Source: Haematococcus lacustris
Taxonomy: Eukaryota > Chlorophyta > Chlorophyceae > Chlamydomonadales > Haematococcaceae
Assembly (NCBI GenBank): GCA_030144725.1
Contig: JASKMD010000030.1
Coordinates: forward strand, 2,952,747 to 3,016,746
DNA length: 64,000 nucleotides
Reading direction: 5' to 3'
Shown one piece after another: positions 33,401 to 45,400 of the stretch. The translations under genes were made by a program, and so were the position numbers. Below the pieces are notes generated by a model. That model saw only the letters and a list, made by a program, of their open reading frames with translations. It was not told the DNA's origin and did not search any database. Numbering within the stretch: position 1 is the stretch's first letter; the number at the start of each line of letters is the position of its first letter.

Positions 33401-35254
33401 GAAGTCAGCCAGGGCCAGGGCCTCCACTGCGCCGCTCAGCTCCTGCACCAGCCCCTCAAAGCACGCCCGCAGACTGGACACGTTGGCTGCCCGCCTGCCC
33501 GCCATGGACTGTGTCCTGCCGGCCCCCTCACTGCCGGAGCCAGGGTGGGGGCCAGGGCTGGGCTGAGCCAGCCTGCTGCTGAGGCTGGGGGCACTGGGGG
33601 GGGTCTGGCTGTAAGCGGCTGCAAGGCTGGGCTGCAAGGGCTGCGTGGGCGGAGCCCTGGCTCCGGTTGAGCTGGGGGTGGGGGTGGGGGGTGGGGCCGA
33701 CAGACTGGCCAGCAGGGGCCCTGTCAAGGTCAGGGGGGTCAGGGGGGTCAGGGGCGAGGGCACAAGGGGCTGATGAACTCAGGCTTGCCTTAACCACATC
33801 CCCCACAGCCCTCACTGTCCTCACCCTTCTATTGTCCTCACTCCCTCACTCCTGCATTGTACTCCTGGTAGGGACCAGGCCAACCTCCCTGCCTCCACCA
33901 ACCTCCTTCCCTCCCCCTCACCCCTCACTCCTCACTCCAGGACCACCTGCTGGGGACCGGGCCAACCCCTGTTGTCCCTGACCTTCCCCTCCCCTCCTGA
34001 TACCCCCGTTTGTTCCAACACCTTCCCGCCTCCCCCCCACCTCCTTGCAACCCCCTCCCCTCCCCCGCCCTCCCCCCGCACCTCCTTGCAACCCCCTCCC
34101 CTCACCCCTCCTCCCCTCCCCCTCTTGACTTACTGAGGTGCTGGCTGCGGATCTGTTCCAGCAGCAGCCATGCCTGGTACAGCCTGCGCTGGTCCAGCAG
34201 CCGCCCTACTTGCAGGCAGGCCAGCAGCAGCTGCCGCGCCTGCGTCACCGCTGACATGCCATCCTCCACGTTGCCCAGCACTCCTTGCAGCTCAGCCAAG
34301 GCCAGGCTTGCGTCAGCCAGGGGGCGCCCAGTGGCCTGGGAAGCATGGGCGACATGCATGGGGCTGCATGCAGCTAAAAAGCTGGGGCTTGGTGTTGTGC
34401 AGCTTATGTGTTGCATGACCTCCTCACTTCTCACTATGTGTGACTTTGCAGCTGCTGACGTGGCAGACCTGCAGCAGCTGGTTGCCCTCCTGTAGCAGTT
34501 CCCTCAGATGCTGGGTGTCTGCCGCCATGTCCCGCATGTCAGCCACACAGCTGGCAATGTCCATGGCATGCTCCATGCAGATGTCCTTGATCACCTGCAG
34601 GACAACAGCTCCACAAGCTACTGAGCAGCTGGGCCAGGAGGAGGAGGAGCAGCAGCAGCAGTGTGAGGGGAGTGAGGGGGGTGAGGGGAGTGAGGGGAGT
34701 GAGGGGAGTGAGGGGAGTGAGGGGAGTGAGGGGAGTGAGGGGAGTTAGCCAGGGGGGCGAAGGCAGTGCCACTGACTCATCCACACCCTCAAGCTGTGGC
34801 AGGACCGCCGGGTCAGAGCACAGCCGGATGCTGGGTGTTGGAAGGTTGTCTGACCTGGTCTTGCTCAAGCGCCATGGCGGCCAGAGCTTTCTGAATGGAT
34901 TTCAGGCCTGCCCCTCCCCTCTCTTGCGCCCCCGACTTGGCCGCGGCATTGTCTGGCTCCCCTTGAAGCACCAGGCGCAGCTGCATACAATCCAGTGGGC
35001 CGCGGGCTTCCAGTGAAGCTGGCACATGCTATGAGGGTGCAGGTCTGGGCTACAGCACTACGGCATTAGCATCGTTTAGGACATCCTGGACGCGTGGGGT
35101 AACTCATGCAGTAGCTGACGTACGTCCCTGTCCAACTGCGCACCAATGGACCAATGTCCTCCCGAAGCACGGCGTTTTCAACGGCATTCTCCACAGCGTT
35201 CTCAGCAACGCCCGTGTCGATGTTGGCATCGGGTTCATCGAGCTTGGCAGCCAT
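25120..35254 (-). CDS. SEC15: Exocyst complex subunit SEC15 (EXOC6 type)
   Basis: Exocyst subunit linking Rab-GTP on secretory vesicles to the plasma-membrane tether. Exons 1-10 are phase-consistent: 35254-35120, 34980-34855, 34594-34469, 34335-34134, 33720-33389, 32962-32787, 32604-32112, 31483-31361, 30543-29932, 29420-28875. Exon 11 starts at 28371. Later exons lie near 27750-27550, 27320-27122, 26775-26646, 26320-25985, 25600-25517 and 25252-25120, with boundaries approximate. Family landmarks in order: [173 protein letters not shown]. It is longer than plant SEC15 because of Gly/Pro/Ser/Gln-rich inserts. Introns are packed with minisatellites. Exons 1-2 are the least certain part of the N terminus. 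Confidence 0.88.
27001..27116 (+). repeat. (CCCCTC)n hexamer array in a SEC15 intron
   Basis: About 19 uninterrupted CCCCTC units, preceded by a degenerate CCCTTCCCCTCCCGTC array from 26938. Confidence 0.9.
29685..29912 (+). repeat. (CTCCCT)n hexamer array in SEC15 intron 9
   Basis: About 37 perfect TCTCCC units; purine strand GGGAGA. Lies between exon 9 (ends 29932) and exon 10 (starts 29420). Confidence 0.9.
30957..31325 (+). repeat. 11-bp minisatellite in SEC15 intron 8
   Basis: About 33 almost perfect GCTGCCTCCCA units. Because 11 is not divisible by 3 but 33 is, all frames stay open and give false [11 protein letters not shown] reading frames. Confidence 0.95.
31978..32085 (+). repeat. 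(CCCCTG)n array in SEC15 intron 7
   Basis: About 18 hexamers with a few CTTGCC variants, directly after exon 7 (ends at 32112 on the minus strand). Confidence 0.9.
34666..34747 (+). repeat. 9-bp array (GTGAGGGGA)n in SEC15 intron 2
   Basis: About nine units between exon 2 (ends 34855) and exon 3 (starts 34594). Confidence 0.9.
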
Positions 35255-35513
35255 ATGGCAATGCCGCGCTCGCGTGCCGCTGTTTTGAACTGCAGGTGTG
35301 ATGGGGGAGGCCTTCACATGTCCAAATCACCAGATGGGAAGGCCGTCCAAGATTGGGCGCATGTGCCTGACAAGACCCACCACCATGTACATCATGTACA
35401 TCAAAGGTCATCAATAGTCAGGAACTTAATAACAAAAACCAGGAAATAAACAGGAACACCAGGGAATAAACAGGAAAATCAGGAAACCAAGAAGCAATCA
35501 GCGAATTACGAAA

Positions 35514-36090
35514 ACGCGGCCATCCCGAACCTGGGTGAGCGCAACCTGTTCCTGCAGCTCGGCCGCGGTCTACCCCCTCCCGGCGAGAACTCTCGGCCCA
35601 GCGCAGCTGTGGAGGCTGTGTTGTCCGCGTACCCGGGCCTCCACGCCCGCCTCAACGCTGTACCTCGCTATGAGCAGGACTCCAACACCTTCGACGATGT
35701 GGGCAAAAAGCTAGAGACCAGCTTTGCCAACAACCTCAGCGAGCTGTTCACCCGCAGGATTGAGCAAGCGGTGGCCCAGGGAGTGAGCCTGGGTTATCGC
35801 TGGCTCACACGAGCACCAGCGCCGCTTTAGGCTGCCCTTGGATGGCAGTCTAGCTTGAACACAGCGTGAGCGCAACTGGGTGGCGCAGAGTGTGCAAGGG
35901 AAGGAGGTGACCTTGCTACAGGGTGCGGGTGGGGTGGTGCCTACTGCTGCAGTGCGGTACGAGGTGGCCAGGCAGCGGAGGTTGCTAGGGCTGGGTCAGG
36001 GGGTAGTGGTGGACAAAGCCTGGCTGGAGAGTGGGGTCAACCGGGGCAGCCTGTTGCGCAATGCAGTGGACACCGACACACAGCTGGAGT
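35514..36090 (+). pseudogene. Fanzor-family N-terminal relic R4
   Basis: The frame AAIPNLGERNLFLQLGRGLP...AVEAVLSAYPGLHARLNAVPRY...DDVGKKLETSFANNLSELF corresponds to F1 residues 140-225 (AAIPDLSCRNLYLQLCRG, VGKQLETAFSNMLTLLF). After stops and frame shifts the frame GAGGVVPTAAVRYEVARQRRLLGL...VNRGSLLRNAVDT matches F1 QGGVVPTPAMQAEVALQRGLLGL...VNRGRLLRHAVHT. The catalytic C-terminal half is missing. It sits between the divergent starts of SEC15 (35254) and KCS C (36504). Confidence 0.8.
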
Positions 36091-36204
36091 AGCCCACGTC
36101 AGCTGGCAGGTGGACTAGGCGGACTAACGGGCAGTTGGGGGGCAGCGCAACACCAGGCCCCACCCGCCCCCCTCCCCCTTTGCACTCACACCCAGCTGCA
36201 AAGC

Positions 36205-36340
36205 GCACCACATCTGGGGGCTGCAGTCATCAAGGGTGCGACCGAGGACGCTTCAATAAGATTGTAGCTGAGTGAGATTACCCACAGGCCAACATGTTGT
36301 TCCCTGTTGAATAAGTTTTGTTGGCCTGCTATGGGATTTT
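36205..36340 (+). repeat. 3' block shared by relics R4 and R5
   Basis: CAGTCATCAAGGGTGCGACC, GAGTGAGATTACCCACAG and CAACATGTTGTTCC recur in inverse orientation at 46955-46836, downstream of relic R5. Homology stops at GTTGAATAAGTTTTGTT in both, so this is probably the right end of that subfamily. Confidence 0.65.
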
Positions 36341-36503
36341 TTTTGTTGGCCTGCTCGTGTGACATCAATGTTTTGGTAGCGCGACATCACGGACTGCACC
36401 GGCCATGGCCACCTGAGTGAGCCCTGGTTGCATACACTGAGCTAGAAGTTGTTCAGTAAGCATCGTGGCATTGTGAGCTACCCTCGTTGCTTGTTGCTCG
36501 GCG

Positions 36504-39500
36504 ATGTTCTTAGTAGACCACGAGAGTTACAGGTGCGACGCACTCTGCGGCGCACTTCGCCAGGATGTTCTCGTACACACGTCTTTCAAGCGACTCCGCG
36601 ATGTGAACTCAGGCCGCCCGATGAGTACCGCACGTCTGTCCTGGAGACCATGGGAGCACTAACGGCCCACCTCGACAGTTCCGTAAGTTGAAAGGTTGCG
36701 GTTAGACCCCGCTCTGCGGACCCTCGTCAGCGATGCGAGCAGTGCGAGGCTTCCGCGACTATTTCGTGAAAGGGGGGGGAGTGGGAGGGATGGGCACCGC
36801 CGCACATGCTGTCGTCATCCTTTTGTCATCGCGGAGATGTGATGTAGGCCATGAAAGCTAGTTTACCAGGTCGGGCATTGTGGCCACCCATGCAGCAACC
36901 CAGCTGCACACCGACCCAGCAAACAATGTGGCTAGTGCCACCATCAGCCAGCACAGTTACAGGATGTTAGGAAAGCAATGGAGGAGGCGGGCCAGCAGGA
37001 ATGGATACTTGGCAGATGGGTGAGCTGGGGCTGTACAGCCTCCATCTTCATCACTAGGCTGTATGATCATAGTTGTTATGCAGCCGAGCTCAGTATGGCC
37101 CACACCAAGAGACCCACCAGCCATCTTCGCACTCCCCTCTCACCTGCTGGTAACCAGGGGGGTCATGAAGTCAGCCAGGCCTGTTGCAAAAGTGCAGCTG
37201 GGGCAGCATGTGCCTGCCCACACCTTGCAGCAGCCTGCACATGCCTGGCAGTGCAGTTTTAGCGCAGTCTCTTGCTGGCCTGGCTGTGCATGTGTGCCGG
37301 GCAGCCATGGGCCAGGGGTGTGGAGCACAGCAGCGCTGAGGCGGAGGCCATGGACGTTGTAAACTTTCAGTACAGGTGAGCACAACTGCTTAGTCTTGGA
37401 GACAGCTTAGGGTTTGCAGCAGCAGGATGATGATGATGATGATGAGGAGGAAGAGGAGGGAGGGAGGGACAGACGGGCCGTTTAAAGAGAGCCCTGCACA
37501 GGTAGCGAGCACGTGTAGAAGTGTGGCAGCGACGGAGCAGTGGTGGTATCTTTGTGCTCCACGCCCTCGTGAAGCTGAGTGGCATCATGGAGTGGTGCCC
37601 ATGCGTGCTTGCATGCCAGGGTCTTCAAAAAGAGCGGGTTAGGTGAAGAAGCTTCCTACCTACCCCCCTCCATCAACCCCGGTTTGTGTGGGAACTCCCC
37701 TCAAACAGGTGCGACCAGTGCTGCCAAGTCCCATGCAGGGTGGGCAGGGTGTGCAGGGTGGGCAGTGCTAGTTCCACTTGGCCCGTAAGCTGCAAGCAGA
37801 TCACATCCCTTTGTAGTTGCTGCAGCACAGTGGGTGTGGGCATGACCTGGCCCTGGCTACTAGTCGGCACCTTAGAACAGGCAGGCTGACGGTGGGGGTT
37901 GAGGACTTGCAGTGATGCTGTCAGGCACTACCTATCACCCAGCAGGCCCAACCCCTACCCAGCATGCAAGGCCATGGCGTGCAGGGTCAGTGGCCTGGTG
38001 TGTTGGTGCGGCACAGGGCTGAATGATGCCATGGCTGAGGCCAAGCTTGTACTCGTTGGTGCCTTTGAGGGCCTGCTGGCCAAGACTGGGCTGGCCCCTG
38101 CCGACATCGACATCCTGGTCACCACCTGCTCCATCTACTGCCCCACACCCAGCCTGGCCTCCATGCTCATCAACCACTTCAAGATGCGGCCGGGCATCCA
38201 GTCCTACAGCCTGAATGGGATGGGCTGTGCTAATGGGGTGGTGGCCATCAACCTCATCAGGGACCTGCTGCAGGTGAGGGCGGCGCAGGGCGAGAGGTCA
38301 GGGGTTCAAACCCAGCCGCCCCACCCAGGTTGGTGGCCACGATGGCTGCTCTTTGCAGCAGGGCGGCAGCTAGACATGCCTGGCCTTGCCTGGGCTATTG
38401 AACAGCTGGCACTCTAACCCTAGCCTCCCTCCCTCCTGACCTGCAGGCCCACCCCAACAGCAACGCGGTGTTTCTCACAACCGAAATAACCACCCCTGCT
38501 TTTTACCGTGGCAAGGACAAGAGCCGGCTGGTAACCAACGTGCTATTCAGGTGCGCGGCGTACACTGTACAGCACATGCACTGAATGACCCATCTCATCT
38601 GACCTGCATGTGTGGTCCATGCATGGCCTCTGTCAGAACACACTGAAACCATTCATTTCTGTTCACCTCAAGCTTAAACACAGGGGCCAAGGACCTACCA
38701 GCCTGGCACCCTGCTGCATGGCACCCTGCTGCACGGCCAAAGTGTGCATGGTTCCTGGCTGTGGCACCTCATGCCGCGCTCATCCACCACCTACCACCAT
38801 GATGTGCTGCACCTGGCCTCACAGAGAAGGTAACCACTGCCATCATCTGCACCTGCGTCTGCAGCGATGACTGGAAACAACCTCTCATTGGTCTGGCTGA
38901 CTGGAAGCCGGTTTGCTAAATACGCTGCCTATCCATAATGGTACACTTCCTCCTTGAGAGCTAGCTGGTGTTAAAAGACGTAGTCTGTCTCTCACCTTTC
39001 ATGGCAGCCTCGTTCTGCCTGCTGCTTTGATCTCCTGCTGATCCCTGGTACGTCCCTTCCCATCTCCCTCCTTGCCTGCTGCTGCCTGCCCCATGTGGTC
39101 AGGATGGGTGCGTCAGCCATGCTGTTCAGCAACAAGCGGCGCTGGGCCGGGCGTGCCAAGTACCGGCTGCTGCACTGCATTCGAACACACACCGGCGCCC
39201 GTGACACTGCCTACAGGTGGCGGCCCGTAGCAGTGGCCAGCAGGGCAGCAGGGCAGGGCAGCAGCAGCAGGGGGCCAGCAGGGCATGCAGGCTTACACCA
39301 GGCTGCTGGCTGCTGGCCAAGGTTTTGTCTGGGCTGTGTGCAGGTGCATTGCGTATGGGCCGGATGATGAAGGGCACAATGGCGTGTCGCTAGGCGTGGT
39401 GAGGCTGCCTGCAGGGCTGAGGCCAGCGCTGGTCTGACGCTGGCTGCCCACTGCCTACTGCTCATGGCTCATGACTGGCTTGTGACAGCCCTCCACAGCC

Positions 39501-40518
39501 TGGCTGCCTTGGCTGCTGCAGAACGTGGTGGACGAGGCGTCCCATGCGCTGACCAACGCCATGACCCGCGTGGCCCCACACATCCTGAGCTGGGGTCAGA
39601 TCCTGGCTTACCTCCTGAACACCGGGCACAAGCAGCTGGCCAAGCTGGCTGGCCTGCCCCGCCCGCCCACCTTTAAGCCCGCCTTTGGCCAGGGCGTGCA
39701 GCACTTCTTACTCCATGCAGGTCTGACTCACCGCCCTCCCCTGGGCCCTGCGCTTGGCCTGCCTGGTAGTGGCCTGAAAGCTTGCAGCTGCCGCCAGCCC
39801 CCTGCCCTGACCACACGGCTGGCCCCTGCCCTGCTGCTGCCCCTGCCTGCCCCGCAGCGCCCCTGACCCTGCTGCTGTGCTGCGTGCAGGCGGTGCCAAG
39901 GTGCTGGAGGGGCTGGGCGCCTCGCTGCAGCTGGCCCCGCACCACCTGGAGCCGTCCCGGGCCGTGCTGCACGACTACGGCAACGTGTCCTCCTCCAGCA
40001 CCTGGTATGCGCTGGGCTGGATAGAGAGCGTGCGGGGCGTGGCGCGCGGCGACAAGGTGCTGCAAGTGGGCGTGGGCTCAGGCGTCAAGTGCGGCGTCAA
40101 CGTGTGGAAGGTGGGTGGCACCACAGGCCAGCGCAGCAGCAGCCAGGCAGCCACGACAGCTGCGCGGCGCCCATTTGCTACTGCTGCTGTGTGCAGTGCT
40201 AAAGCTGCTGCTGCCTGGAGGAGTGCTGGTGCTGCTGTGTGTTCAAGTGTGGTGTGTGTTGCCCCCTGCTGCCGCCTGCCCCAGGCTGAGCGCAGCGTGC
40301 ACGACCTTCACACGGCCTGGGAGCACTGCCTGACCCCTGAGCGCCGCGCCGCCCTGGCTGCCCGGCGTGGGGCTGGCTGGCACCATGTGCTGCGCCGGCT
40401 GCTGTTCCTGCTGGTGCTGCTGGCGCTGGGGGCGGTCATGTACTCCCTGGCACGCCACGCAGCAGGGGAGAGGGCAGGGGCCCAGCAGCCGGCTGCACAG
40501 GACAGGCAGGAGCTGTAG
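36504..40518 (+). CDS. KCS: 3-ketoacyl-CoA synthase (KCS), copy C
   Basis: Eleven exons: 36504-36532, 36613-36682, 37305-37375, 37620-37708, 38017-38273, 38447-38550, 39103-39216, 39344-39398, 39522-39720, 39890-40110, 40285-40518 (1443 nt, 480 aa, phases consistent). It starts MFLVDHESYRPPDEY, the KCS N-terminal motif spread over two short exons. The start of exon 3 is the least certain boundary (phase plus the AEAEAMDVVNFQYR match to copy D). Triad Cys157, His328, Asn361. The last exon encodes a hydrophobic helix (about 440-459, LLFLLVLLALGAVMYSL) and a polar tail. Compared with A/B it has extra introns in the N-terminal part and one splitting LLFR/MGAS. From exon 5 on it is nearly identical to copy D. 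A 141-bp stretch of exon 5 (38067-38207) is instead identical to copies A and B. Confidence 0.9.
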
Positions 40519-42472
40519 GGGGAAAGGGGACAGGGGCTGTGGGGGTAGGGGGGTGGGAGGGCACAGCGCAATCAGCTGTGTAGGAGTGGGGTGGGGTGGG
40601 GTGGGGTGGGGTGGGCACAGCCAGCTGTGTGGATGCGTGAGACAGGAGGGGCCCCTGTAAGGTTGGCCACTGCATTGCAAGGTTAGACCTTGGCTCTGGG
40701 CCTGGCTCTGCTAGCCTGACCAAGTTTCCTGAGGTAGGCACCCCTCTCCCTGGCCACCACCTTGAAACGTTGGCACTGCATGTCCTGCATGCCATAGAGG
40801 CTCATCACCTTGGCTCATCGTTTCATGCCATGTCGTGAAGGCAAGGCTGCTGCTCCTGCTGGTGCTAGTGGAGGGGTGTGGCAGGCACCCTGCCGCCACC
40901 CACCCTGCCCCTGCCCCTGCCCTCGCTCTTGCCCCTGCCCCTGGGAGTGGCAGGCCTGCAGGCGAAATGGTTACTAAAGGATGTTGGTGTTGCCATGCAT
41001 ATCTCTGTTAAAGGCATCGATTGCTGGCCATGGGCCACCCAGCCGGCCGGGACAGCACTGTCACCCTGCCCTGGCCCAGGTGCCTAGCCTCACACTCTGA
41101 TGAAAGGGCCATCGGGGTTTCAAGGGCAGCAGGGGCAGGAGGGGCAGGAGGGGCGGTGAAATCCTGCAATGGAGGACATGCGCTTTGCATGGTCAGTCTT
41201 ACTATCCTCAATCGTCTAGTTTTTTTGCAGTATAGCATGTAGCATGTAGCCTCTATGCTGTTCTTCGAAGAGCGAACTCTGTCCAGAATGGGCATAAGCA
41301 ACTGTGCATTGTGTGATGGCAGTTTACACAGTGTGGCAGTTGCATGGGAAGTGCATGCATGTATGCATGCGCGTTGCTCATGCATGGGGCATCACTCCTG
41401 CATCAGCGTTGAGAAAGAGGTTATGCATGCTGTATGTGGGGTGTTTGTGCCGGGTGTCCTTGATGCTGGTAGAAAACTGTGCTACTGCCCTGGTGTAGGA
41501 CTATGCCTTGGGTTGTGGGCCTTTTGCTTTGGGCAGCGTTGGTCGTCATGTTAGGCTGGTGAGGGAGATGCTGAAAGGATACTGGGTACAATCGCTTTGC
41601 ATGAATCGCATGTATGTCGCTCTTGGATGGTTGTAATGCTCGCCGAGGGCGCGAACGATCATATGACTCGCTGAGGAATTATCATATGGCTCGCTGAGGC
41701 ATATGACTGAATATGATGGCTTAAAGATGTGATATGAGTATATGAGTATATCATATGACCGGGTCCGTAGTCAAGAGGATAATGTGGCAGATCACCACAC
41801 AGGGTTTGACGCCCTCCAAACCAGAATCCATTGGTTAAACTGTTGCCTACACGTTCGTTTTGTGTAGCGGCATGACAATAGCTTGCACCTGCTCTAAACC
41901 AGGGTTTACAGGCAGCGGAGGGTCGGGGCGGGGCGACACAAACCACTACAACGGCATTGCAGAGCATACACCCTCTTCCGGTGAGGGACGATCAAGCATA
42001 AGACACAATTATAAAGTTATTCTGACAGCTGCCCGGTCCGGACACCGGACACCAGTCTAGCACAATCAATTTATTATGCCGCTACTGCGTCTCAAGAGAA
42101 GTGGTTTGAATATGACAGCCCTCATTGCTACTGCTATACACCCTAACCTACCACAGTTCTTCAGTACGGTTTTCATGGTTCTTGTCCCACCTGAATTCTG
42201 TGATACCTGGCTGCAACAAGGCAGATTGGCTGAGGCAGTCTGGCCAGCAGTAACCAGTGATTTGGTCGGAGCCAGGCCCAGAGCCAAGGCCCAGGTGTCC
42301 AACAAGGGCCAACCTTCACATGCTGCCCAAGCCCCTCCTGTCTCACGCTTGCTCAGCGCTGACTGCGCCCCTCCCCACCTCACCCCACCCCACCCCACTC
42401 CTACACAGCTGATTGCGCTGTGCCCTCCCACCCCCCTACCCCCCTACCCCCACAGCCCCTGTCCCCTTTCCC
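40519..42472. other. Intergenic between convergent KCS C and D
   Basis: The first 220 and last 110 bases are mirror-image 3' flanks of the two genes, with GTGGGG pentamer-like runs near 40587-40614 and 42379-42400. The middle holds ATATG-rich palindromic sequence (41640-41760), a weak tRNA-like stretch (about 41757-41830), and no supported gene. Confidence 0.5.
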
Positions 42473-45400
42473 CTACAGCTCCTGCCTGTCCTGTGCAGCC
42501 GGCTGCTGGGCCCCTGCCCTCTCCCCTGCTGCGTGGCGTGCCAGGGAGTACATGACCGCCCCCAGCGCCAGCAGCACCAGCAGGAACAGCAGCCGGCGCA
42601 GCACATGGTGCCAGCCAGCCCCACGCCGGGCAGCCAGGGCGGCGCGGCGCTCAGGGGTCAGGCAGTGCTCCCAGGCCGCGTGAAGGTCATGCACACTGCG
42701 CTCAGCCTGGGGCAGGCGGCAGCAGGGGGCAACACACACCACACTTGAACACACAGCAGCACCAGCACCCCTCCATGCAGCAGCAGCTTTAGCACTGCAC
42801 ACAGCAGCAGTAGCAAATGGGCGCCGCGCAGCTGTCGTGGCTGCCTGGCTGCTGCTGCGCTGGCCTGTGGTGCCACCCACCTTCCACACGTTGACGCCGC
42901 ACTTGACGCCTGAGCCCACGCCCACTTGCAGCACCTTGTCGCCGCGCGCCACGCCCCGCACGCTCTCTATCCAGCCCAGCGCATACCAGGTGCTGGAGGA
43001 GGACACGTTGCCGTAGTCGTGCAGCACGGCCCGGGACGGCTCCAGGTGGTGCGGGGCCAGCTGCAGCGAGGCGCCCAGCCCCTCCAGCACCTTGGCACCG
43101 CCTGCACGCAGCACAGCAGCAGGGCCAGGGGCGCTGCGGGGCAGGCAGGGGCAGCAGCAGGGCAGGGGCCAGCCGTGTGGTCAGGGCAGGGGGCTGGCGG
43201 CAGCTGCAAGCTTTCAGGCCACTACCAGGCAGGCCAAGCGCGGGGCCCAGGGGAGGGCGGTGAGTCAGACCTGCATGGAGTAAGAAGTGCTGCACGCCCT
43301 GGCCAAAGGCGGGCTTAAAGGTGGGCGGGCGGGGCAGGCCAGCCAGCTTGGCCAGCTGCTTGTGGCCGGTGTTCAGGAGGTAAGCCAGGATCTGACCCCA
43401 GCTCAGGATGTGCGGGGCCACGCGGGTCATGGCGTTGGTCAGCGCATGGGACGCCTCGTCCACCACGTTCTGCAGCAGCCAAGGCAGCCAGGCTGTGGAG
43501 GGCTGTCACAAGCCAGTCATGAGCCATGAGCAGTAGGCAGTGGGCAGCCAGCGTCAGACCAGCGCTGGCCTCAGCCCTGCAGGCAGCCTCACCACGCTCA
43601 ACGACACGCCATTGTGCCCTTCATCATCCGGCCCATACGCAATGCACCTGCACACAGCCCAGACAAAACCTTGGCCAGCAGCCAGCAGCCTGGTGTAAGC
43701 CTGCATGCCCTGCTGGCCCCCTGCTGCTGCTGCCCTGCCCTTCTGCCCTGCTGGCCATTGCTACGGGCCGCCACCTGTAGGCAGTGTCACGGGCGCCGGT
43801 GTGTGTCCTGATGCAGTGCAGCAGCCGGTACTTGGCACGCCCGGCCCAGCGCCGCTTGTTGCTGAACAGCATGGCTGACGCACCCATCCTGACCACAAGG
43901 GGCAGGCAAGGGGGAGGATGGGGAGGGCAGCAGGAGGGATGAGCAGTTGTATGGTTTAATAGACTAGGTGGATAGGATGCCATGGATGAGGAAGTTTGAA
44001 GAACAGAAACGAAGGAGAGCCCAAAAACGAAGGAGAGCCCAGAACAATGTCAAGTAGTTTACAATGTGACAAGTACTGAGGTTAAGGCAGCAGGCAGTAA
44101 GGGGATGAGGGTGGCATGAATGGAGAAAGCTGAAGGGAGTCAGGCCCAGGCTCCAGGTTTCATGTGGCCAACCCCATTGACACAATGACCTGAAACCTAC
44201 CTATGATGACCTGGAACAAATGCAAAGTCCCGCCACCGGGTTAATCTGAGCAGCAGGCCACCGGAATACTAGGCCCACACCTGAACAAAATGTTAGTAAC
44301 CAGTCGGCTCTTGTCCTTGCCACGGTAGAAGGCTGGGGTGGTTATTTCAGTTGTGAGAAACACCGCGTTGCTGTTGGGGTGGGCCTGCAGGTCAGGAGGG
44401 AGGGAGGCTAGGGTTATGGTGCCAGCTGTTCAATAGCCCAGGCAAGGCAAGGCATGTCTAGGTGCTGCCCTGCTGCAAAGAGCAGCCATTGTGGCCACCA
44501 ACCTGGGTGGGGCAGCTGGGTTTGAACCCCTGACCTCTCGCCCTACGCTGCCCTCACCTGCAGCAGGTCCCTGATGAGGTTGATGGCCACCACCCCATTA
44601 GCACAGCCCATCCCGCTCAGGCTGTAGGACTGGATGCCCGGCCGTATCTTGAAGTGGTTGATGAGCATGGAGGCCAGGCTGGGTGTGGGGCAGTAGATGG
44701 AGCAGGTGGTGACCAGGATGTCAATGTCGGCAGGAGCCAACCCAGTCTTGGCCAGCAGGCCCTCGAAGGCACCGACGAGTACAAGCTTGGCCTCAGCGGC
44801 AGCATCATTCAGCCCTGTGCCGCAGCCAAAAGGGAGGACTGCCTGGTGTGCCGCAGGCCTGTGCTGCTCCATGTGGCCACAGCAGCATGTGAGAGGTGCC
44901 AACTCCTGCCAGCCTCCACTGCCACTGCCTCATGCGGCCAGAACCCACCCTGCTGGCTTCAGCACTTGACATGCAGGATCCACCCTGTGCCCACTGCCCC
45001 TTCCGCCGCTGCCCCTGCCACCCGCTGCCCCTGCCACCCGCTGCCCCTGCCACCCGCTGCCCCTGCCACCCGCTGCCCCTGCCACCCGCTGCCCCTGCCA
45101 CCCGCTGCCCCTGCCACCCGCTGCCTACCAGTACGAGGTTGGCCGCCACAGAGCCCAGGGTTGAGGCTGGCAGGGAGGTAGGTGCTGTCCTCACCCAGAC
45201 CGGAGCGCTTGAACACCCTGCAGGCATGAGACAACACCCGTCACAACCCTGCGCCAACATGCGCAAACGTGCACAGGCAAGGCAGCATGTGAGCCAGGTG
45301 TCAGGCAGTGCTGCACACTAGGCGGTGCAGCATGAGCCAACAATCTCTGAACAACACTGGGTGACAGATGCCATGCAGTGCTGCTGCTCCTGCTGCTGCT

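Noticed and set aside
34755..34830. Candidate extra SEC15 exon reading [15 protein letters not shown]
   Set aside because: Its phase does not fit between exons 2 and 3, whereas a direct 34855 to 34594 junction keeps frame and aligns with the family.
41757..41830. tRNA-like stretch GGGTCCGTAGTC...GGATAATG...TTTGACG
   Set aside because: D-arm and T-loop look tRNA-like, but there is no matching acceptor stem, and the base before the putative anticodon is A instead of T. It may be an old tRNA-derived SINE; tRNAscan and a genome copy search would decide.
45005..45123. Regular spaced repeats as a possible CRISPR array
   Set aside because: Contiguous tandem 16-mers without spacers, in an intron of a eukaryotic gene; a minisatellite.
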